A stretch of 64,000 bases of DNA from assembly GCF_008710145.1 (NCBI RefSeq), contig NZ_VYKL01000026.1, forward strand, positions 62,001 through 126,000, read 5' to 3'. Shown here piece by piece: positions 59,545 to 64,000 of the stretch. Numbering within the stretch: the stretch's first letter is position 1; each line of letters starts with the position of its first letter. This DNA is from Niallia endozanthoxylica (lineage in GTDB: Bacteria; Bacillota; Bacilli; Bacillales; Cytobacillaceae). A program made the translations under genes and the position numbers. Below the pieces are notes generated by a model, which saw only the letters and a program-made list of their open reading frames with translations, had not been told where the DNA came from and ran no database searches.

Positions 59545-60246
59545 ATGGAGAGGTACTCGATTCAAGAGTTCGTTAATGAAACAATGCAACAGGATAAGGG
59601 GGAAGGACTTTTTGAACTAGAAACAGCAAGGTTATTGGAAATCAATTTAACAGATAAAATTTGGACAAAAGCAGGTGCCATGGTTTCCTATCGCGGGAAT
59701 ATTAAATTTGAAAGAGAAGGCGTCTTTGAACATGGATTAGGGAAAATGTTTAAAAAAACACTAACAGGTGAAGGAACTTCGTTAATGAAGGCAACCGGTC
59801 AGGGGAAACTGTATGTAGCCGATCAAGGTAAGAAAATTTCCATTCTGCAATTACAGGGAGAGTCTTTATTTGTAAATGGAAACGATCTCTTGGCTTTCGA
59901 ACCAACCATTGAATGGGATATTAAATTGATGAAGAAAATAGCTGGTATGCTGTCAGGCGGGTTATTTAATGTAAAGTTAGAAGGGGAAGGGCTGGTAGCG
60001 ATTACCTCACATTACGAACCGCTTACATTACTGGTTACTCCTGATAATCCAGTTTTTACAGACCCCAATGCAACAGTCGCTTGGTCTGGCAGTCTACAGC
60101 ATGAGTTTGTTACGGATATTTCCTTTAAAACCTTCATTGGCAGGGGGAGCGGCGAGTCTATACAAATGAAATTTTCCGGTAATGGTTTTGTGGTCATCCA
60201 GCCGTTTGAAGAGGTATATTTTAAGCAGACTAATTCCATGGGCTAA
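59545..60246 (+). CDS. AIM24-family protein
   Basis: A 233-residue beta-rich protein of the AIM24/DUF124 family: EVNLTDKIWTKAGAMVSYRGNIKFERE-like N-terminal block, GKLYVADQGKKISILQLQGESLFVNGNDLLAFE and GLVAITSHYEPLTLLV. ATG 59545 follows GGACGGGAG; an ATG six codons earlier has no site. Bacterial members have no settled function. It is convergent to metA with a shared terminator. Confidence 0.88.
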   Translation: MERYSIQEFVNETMQQDKGEGLFELETARLLEINLTDKIWTKAGAMVSYRGNIKFEREGVFEHGLGKMFKKTLTGEGTSLMKATGQGKLYVADQGKKISILQLQGESLFVNGNDLLAFEPTIEWDIKLMKKIAGMLSGGLFNVKLEGEGLVAITSHYEPLTLLVTPDNPVFTDPNATVAWSGSLQHEFVTDISFKTFIGRGSGESIQMKFSGNGFVVIQPFEEVYFKQTNSMG

Positions 60247-60258
60247 TAATTAATAGAA

Positions 60259-60311
60259 GAAAAAAGAACCCCTGATTCTAATGATTTTACGAAATCAGGG
60301 GTTCTTTTTTC
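60259..60311. terminator. bidirectional terminator between AIM24 gene and metA
   Basis: A 17-bp stem AAAAAAGAACCCCTGATT / AATCAGGGGTTCTTTTTT with T-runs on both strands. Confidence 0.92.
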
Positions 60312-60344
60312 TTATTTATGGCTGCTTATTAACTCCTTACCTTT

Positions 60345-61253
60345 TCAATTCCATTCATATGGTGTTTCTTGGTAAACATAGTAATTAAGCCAATTAGAAA
60401 ACAAGAGATGCGCATGGGATCGCCAGCGATTTAACGGTGGTTTCTCAGGGTCGTTATTTGGAAAATAGTTCTCCGGAATTTTAATTTCAATTCCACGACT
60501 TAGGTCACGGCTGTATTCCTCCGCTAATGTTTGGGCATCGTACTCTAAATGGCCTGTAACCATTATTTGTTTGCCTCCATTTGCACACATAATAAATGGA
60601 CCTGCTTCAGGCGAGGAGGATAATATTTTAATCTCAGAACAATGTTCTAAATCCTCAATGGCCACATCGGTGTATCTTGAATGCGGGGCAAGAAATTCAT
60701 CATCAAAGCCGCGTAACAATTTTTCCGAATGATCATTGATTATATGTGAGTAGATTCCCGAACATTTTTCCGGTAGTTCAAATTTATCAATATCAAAATG
60801 ATAAAATAATGCCGCCTGGGCTCCCCAACAAATATGTAGGGTGGATGTAACATTTGTTTTGGTCCATTTCATAATTTCAACTAGTTCATCCCAGTATTCA
60901 ACATTTTCAAACGGCATCATTTCAACAGGAGCTCCAGTAATAATCATCCCATCGAATTTACGTTCTTTAATTGTAGCAAATGTAGTGTAGAACTGCTCTA
61001 AATGATATGGACTAGTATGTTTCGATTCATACGTTGCTGTTTTGAGAAACGAAAGATTAACCTGCAAAGGAGTATTTCCAAGCAGTCTAAGCAATTGTGC
61101 TTCGGTTTTTTCTTTTTCTGGCATTAGGTTTAAAATGACTATATTTAAAGGACGGATATCTTGTTGACTGGCTCGCTCGTCATCCATGATAAAAATATTT
61201 TCGTTTTCAAGTATTTCCCGTGCTGGTAATAGTTTAGGTAGTTTAATTGGCAA
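60345..61253 (-). CDS. metA: homoserine O-acetyltransferase (MetA type)
   Basis: A 302-residue MetA/HTS-family acyltransferase. With TTG 61253 as start the protein begins [11 protein letters not shown], the canonical MetA N-terminus, and the numbering falls exactly on the known catalytic Cys142 (HICWGAQ); His and Glu follow in TGHLEYD. Residue 111 is Glu (GAPVE), which in characterised MetA proteins indicates acetyl-CoA rather than succinyl-CoA use. AAGAGGGATG precedes the TTG. An upstream ATG would add 19 atypical residues. It makes the first committed intermediate of methionine synthesis. No SAM riboswitch was seen upstream. Confidence 0.93.
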   Translation of the reverse strand: MPIKLPKLLPAREILENENIFIMDDERASQQDIRPLNIVILNLMPEKEKTEAQLLRLLGNTPLQVNLSFLKTATYESKHTSPYHLEQFYTTFATIKERKFDGMIITGAPVEMMPFENVEYWDELVEIMKWTKTNVTSTLHICWGAQAALFYHFDIDKFELPEKCSGIYSHIINDHSEKLLRGFDDEFLAPHSRYTDVAIEDLEHCSEIKILSSSPEAGPFIMCANGGKQIMVTGHLEYDAQTLAEEYSRDLSRGIEIKIPENYFPNNDPEKPPLNRWRSHAHLLFSNWLNYYVYQETPYEWN

Positions 61254-61378
61254 GGAATCATCCCTCTTTTCCTTTTTTTCAATAAGTTCATTATAATAAC
61301 CTTTAATCAATGTCGCAATCGTTAATCATCGGAGTAATATGAAATTTAGTAATTATCTAATAAGTGAGGAGGTTTTTC

Positions 61379-61903
61379 ATGTTTGATCCAACGGCATTTG
61401 AAAACATGAGAGTCGTGATGGAAGGTGGCTTTTATGACAGAGATTTAAATGGAGAAATTGCCATTATCGATCGTAATGATTGTATAAACTCTGCAAAACT
61501 GTCTCGTACCTACGACCTTTCATTTCAATTGGCTTTGCCCAATCGGAATGTAACCTGCAGGTTTTCCTTGCTGGCAGGTTTAGACAATTTAGCTGCCGAG
61601 CTGATGCCATCCATTCAAGCAAATAACTTGGCAGGCTGTTTTGTAACCATCGAATTTATATTTGAGGATGTATACAAGCAGTCTTTGATGTCCGAAGTAG
61701 AAACAATATTAAATCAAATATGGGGTGAAAATAGAACGATTAAGTTGACTTTTTGTTCTGAACCTCTTTGTCCTGAACAAAAAGGGGAATATAAAGCAAA
61801 AGTCTTATTTGATAGAATGATTACAGAGGACCAAATAGATGATTTAGCAATGATGACGGATTACATGCTCTTGACAACTGAAAGGATAGAGAAAGCTTTG
61901 TAA
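61379..61903 (+). CDS. conserved hypothetical protein (174 aa)
   Basis: A 174-residue soluble acidic protein, MFDPTAFENMRVVMEGGFYDRDLNGEIAIIDRNDCINSAKLSR at the N-terminus, with regular alternating hydrophobic strands in the middle and a helix at the C-terminus. ATG 61379 follows GTGAGGAGG. I believe relatives exist in other Bacillaceae but recognise no domain or catalytic motif. It is divergent from metA (about 125 nt between starts), so shared regulation is possible. Confidence 0.65.
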   Translation: MFDPTAFENMRVVMEGGFYDRDLNGEIAIIDRNDCINSAKLSRTYDLSFQLALPNRNVTCRFSLLAGLDNLAAELMPSIQANNLAGCFVTIEFIFEDVYKQSLMSEVETILNQIWGENRTIKLTFCSEPLCPEQKGEYKAKVLFDRMITEDQIDDLAMMTDYMLLTTERIEKAL

Positions 61904-62286
61904 AATTATTTAATATGTATTCAATCTATCCAACTATACATATGAAATATTACATTGAGTTAGAAACGGAAGCAGGATATTGTTACTTTTATTACAGAAA
62001 TTTGACAGAAAAAGGCTTAGTCATTGAGGATTAAGCCTTTTACATATTGATAATTTTGTCGAATAAGGTAGAAATTGAAATATAATTGTAATATTTCTAT
62101 TACACAACTGACAAGATATGGTGCTATACTAGCGTTGTTGTAAAAATAGACTGAGAGATTAATAAGGTTAGCAAATGTAAATTGATAAGTTAAAACTTTT
62201 ATACATACTTTTTTGTACATAAAACGTAGCGCATCATTTAGTGGATTCATGTATAGGTTTAGCTGCAGAGCGCAGGGAGGATTTTC
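61904..62286. other. upstream region of the CwlO-like gene
   Basis: It holds the terminator at 62009 and then a promoter-like extended -10 TGCTATACT (62120-62128) about 160 nt before the GTG start. The long leader carries no ORF with a ribosome-binding site. Confidence 0.45.
62009..62042 (+). terminator. terminator of the 174-aa protein gene
   Basis: AAAAGGCTTA / TAAGCCTTTT with a 12-nt loop; about 105 nt after the stop. Confidence 0.7.
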
Positions 62287-63492
62287 GTGTTGAAAACAAA
62301 ATTAGTTACTCTTAGTACCACATTTATGCTTGGAATGGGAAGTTTACTTGCCGTACCGGCAGTAAAAGCGGATACAATTGATAGTATTAAAACAGAGATT
62401 TCTGAAGCACAAAAGGAACTTAGCAGCATTCAAACGCAAAAAGCAGACTTGGAAGCACAAATTTCGCGGATGGAGCAGGCTATTAAAGATAATAGTGTTA
62501 AAATTGAAGAAACAAATATCCAAATGACTGAAACGCAGGCAGAAGTTGATCGCTTAAATAATGAAATAGCTGTGATGGAAGAAAGAATTGCAAGCCGCAC
62601 CGAAATCTTAAAGGAACGCGCTGTTTCTTTCCAAGAGAATGGCGGTAATATCAGCTATTTAGAAGTAATTCTTGGTTCTACAAGTTTTAGTGATTTTATT
62701 GGTAGAATAGGTGCAGTTGTTACAATTGTAGAAGCTGACCAAGGAATGATTCAGGATCATGAAAAGGATAAAAATGAATTAGAAGCAATGCAGGCATCGG
62801 TTGAGAAAAAATTGGCTGATTTAACTAATCTTAAGACCGAGCTTGAAGGGATGCAAATGCAAACAGAAGAACAAAAGGCTCAGAATGAAGCATTGAAAGC
62901 TCAATTAGACTCTCAAGAGAGTGATAAATTGGCAGATATCGCGAATTATCAAGAACAAATAGCAGAATTACAAGCTGCCGCTTTGGCTGTTGCGAATAGT
63001 AGTAGTAGTTCTAGTGCTGTTCAGGGTACTGTGAATGCAGGAACAACAGCTAGTACAGGAACAGAAGTTAGTACAGGCAGTGCTACTCCTGTCAGCGGTT
63101 CAGGAAGTCTTTCGACTGTTATTAATGCCGGCTACAAATATATCGGAAATTCTGTTTATGTATTTGGCGGCGGAAGAAATGCATCCGATATTGCCAATGG
63201 CCGTTTTGATTGTTCAGGATTTGTATCTTGGGCTTTTGCGCAGGCAGGTGTTAAAGTAGGTGCCAGTACGGAAGTTTTGAAAAATACGGGTACACGAGTT
63301 TCTGCCAGTGAAATGCGTCCTGGTGATATGGTGTTTTTTAATACATATAAAACAGATGGACATGTCGGCATTTATATTGGCGGAGGGAAATTCATTGGTT
63401 CCCAAAGCTCAACGGGTGTAGCGATTGCTGATATGACTAGCGGCTACTGGGCGCAAACCTTTAATGGACGAGTTATGAGAGTCATTAATTAA
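62287..63492 (+). CDS. CwlO-like D,L-endopeptidase (coiled coil + NlpC/P60)
   Basis: A 401-residue secreted protein: a signal peptide (1-29, AVKADT), a long coiled coil (about 31-238, glutamate/lysine/glutamine rich), a Ser/Thr/Gly linker and an NlpC/P60 domain with Cys309 (FDCSGFVSW) and His359 (GHVGIYIG). The architecture is that of CwlO, the vegetative elongation hydrolase activated by FtsEX. It cleaves D-gamma-Glu-mDAP bonds. GTG 62287 lies 6 nt after GGGAGG. A terminator follows. Confidence 0.92.
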   Translation: MLKTKLVTLSTTFMLGMGSLLAVPAVKADTIDSIKTEISEAQKELSSIQTQKADLEAQISRMEQAIKDNSVKIEETNIQMTETQAEVDRLNNEIAVMEERIASRTEILKERAVSFQENGGNISYLEVILGSTSFSDFIGRIGAVVTIVEADQGMIQDHEKDKNELEAMQASVEKKLADLTNLKTELEGMQMQTEEQKAQNEALKAQLDSQESDKLADIANYQEQIAELQAAALAVANSSSSSSAVQGTVNAGTTASTGTEVSTGSATPVSGSGSLSTVINAGYKYIGNSVYVFGGGRNASDIANGRFDCSGFVSWAFAQAGVKVGASTEVLKNTGTRVSASEMRPGDMVFFNTYKTDGHVGIYIGGGKFIGSQSSTGVAIADMTSGYWAQTFNGRVMRVIN

Positions 63493-63502
63493 TAGAATGA
63501 AA

Positions 63503-63534
63503 GAAAAAGCAGGGGTGTTTACTCCTGCTTTTTA
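63503..63534 (+). terminator. terminator of the CwlO-like gene
   Basis: AAAAAGCAGGGGT / ACTCCTGCTTTTT with a GTTT loop. Confidence 0.88.
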
Positions 63535-63593
63535 TTATCTGTTATAATAGATAGACTTACACATATAATTATTCAATGAATGGAATGATCCAA

Positions 63594-64000
63594 ATGAAAA
63601 CAATTTCGATTGAACATGTAACAAAAACATATGGTGAAAAAACGTTATTTCATGATATTTCCTTTACGATTACTGAAAAAGAGCGTATTGGCCTTATTGG
63701 TGTAAATGGAACTGGGAAGTCCTCGCTCCTTAAATTGATAGCTGGTATTGATCTTCCTGACGAGGGAGAATTTGTTTCTGCAAAAGATTATCGGATTTCG
63801 TATCTTGCTCAAGCGCCTGAATTGGATCCAGATTTAACTATTCTTGAGCAAATTTTTGATGGAGATGCTCCCATCTTCCGATTACTTAAGAATTATGAAC
63901 TGACCTTAATACAATTAAATGAACAACCTGAAAGTAAAACGATACAGGAAAGGCTTTTTCAATTGCAAAAGGAAATGGATACATTAAATGCATGGGATAT
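63594..64000 (+). CDS. ABC-F family ATPase, N-terminal part (3' end outside window)
   Basis: The first 135 residues of an ABC-F protein: ISIEHVTKTYGEKTLFHDISFTI, Walker A GVNGTGKSS, ISYLAQAPELDPDLTILEQIF with the Q-loop region. The later NAWD end is where this family usually continues into the ABC signature. It closely resembles Bacillus subtilis YfmR/Uup-type ribosome-associated factors rather than antibiotic-resistance ABC-F proteins. ATG 63585, three codons upstream, is an in-frame alternative. TTATAAT at 63542 is a likely -10. Confidence 0.9.
   Translation, partial: MKTISIEHVTKTYGEKTLFHDISFTITEKERIGLIGVNGTGKSSLLKLIAGIDLPDEGEFVSAKDYRISYLAQAPELDPDLTILEQIFDGDAPIFRLLKNYELTLIQLNEQPESKTIQERLFQLQKEMDTLNAWD

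Noticed and set aside
61254..61378. SAM riboswitch expected upstream of metA
   Set aside because: No S-box core in the short metA/174-aa intergenic region on either strand.
62017..62250. 77-aa ORF on the minus strand
   Set aside because: It overlaps the terminator and the promoter/leader of the CwlO-like gene, has low-complexity AT-driven composition and no ribosome-binding site.

Overview
The window is a chromosomal segment of a low-GC, endospore-forming Gram-positive bacterium of the family Bacillaceae. The evidence is strong GGAGG ribosome-binding sites with frequent TTG/GTG starts, two alpha/beta-type small acid-soluble spore proteins, a KinB-like sporulation kinase, paired YjcZ-type micro-proteins, an MntR and SAM-I and TPP riboswitches. 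The genus cannot be fixed from the sequence alone. No rRNA, tRNA, CRISPR array, prophage or intact transposase was found. Most genes are ordinary core genes; the unusual content is mainly between them.

Layout. 1-11 kb: DinB-family proteins, lemA plus a TPM-domain protein, a KinB-like kinase, a chemoreceptor, ubiB, speD, a SPOR/glucosaminidase protein and a spore protein. 11.3-17.7 kb: a SAM-I riboswitch driving an unknown 109-aa protein, Rex-type operators ahead of a 75-aa gene and of adhE, a paralogue of the 109-aa protein with a copied leader but no aptamer, an orphan trpB and a CxxH/CxxC protein. 18-21.7 kb: a proline module (proC-proB-small membrane protein-proline symporter) organised like osmotic-stress proline synthesis. 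22-32 kb: EcsC-like protein, lipoprotein, GNAT, esterase, flavin reductase, a ugd-PAP2-glycosyltransferase operon, a radical SAM/SPASM protein, a luciferase-like oxidoreductase and an amidohydrolase. 32.6-39.7 kb: a candidate small RNA, aspA, yitT-like and MFS genes, an IS605-type omega-RNA-like remnant, a GbsR-like regulator and YjcZ proteins. 39.7-43.5 kb: a TPP-riboswitch operon (thiY, thiamine-binding protein, thiX, thiZ, TatD-like). 43.7-48.2 kb: a SleB-like hydrolase, prfC, a spore protein and a Trk/Ktr channel.

48.4-55.9 kb looks like a self-contained envelope/secretion-stress regulon: an HtrA-like protease, two copies of a membrane protein + PspA module, an OmpR-type response regulator with its kinase, and a PrsA-like foldase. 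Three promoters here share one architecture: two direct heptamers (consensus TTTGTTA-N4-TTTGKTC) exactly 12 nt before a TATGAT-like -10 box. This suggests that the resident two-component system controls all three units. The rest holds a six-repeat secreted protein, mntR, a second HtrA-like protease carrying an EF-hand, AIM24, metA, a CwlO-like hydrolase and the start of an ABC-F gene.

The most striking non-coding discovery is a family of three approximately 140-nt elements (8.4, 44.4 and 54.7 kb). Each can fold into a four-way, clover-leaf structure whose longest arm is exactly 64 nt in every copy, although the arm sequence differs in a compensated way. Two copies lie inside a smaller palindromic repeat and are flanked by 10-bp direct repeats. 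Three empty-looking versions of that smaller repeat are also present.
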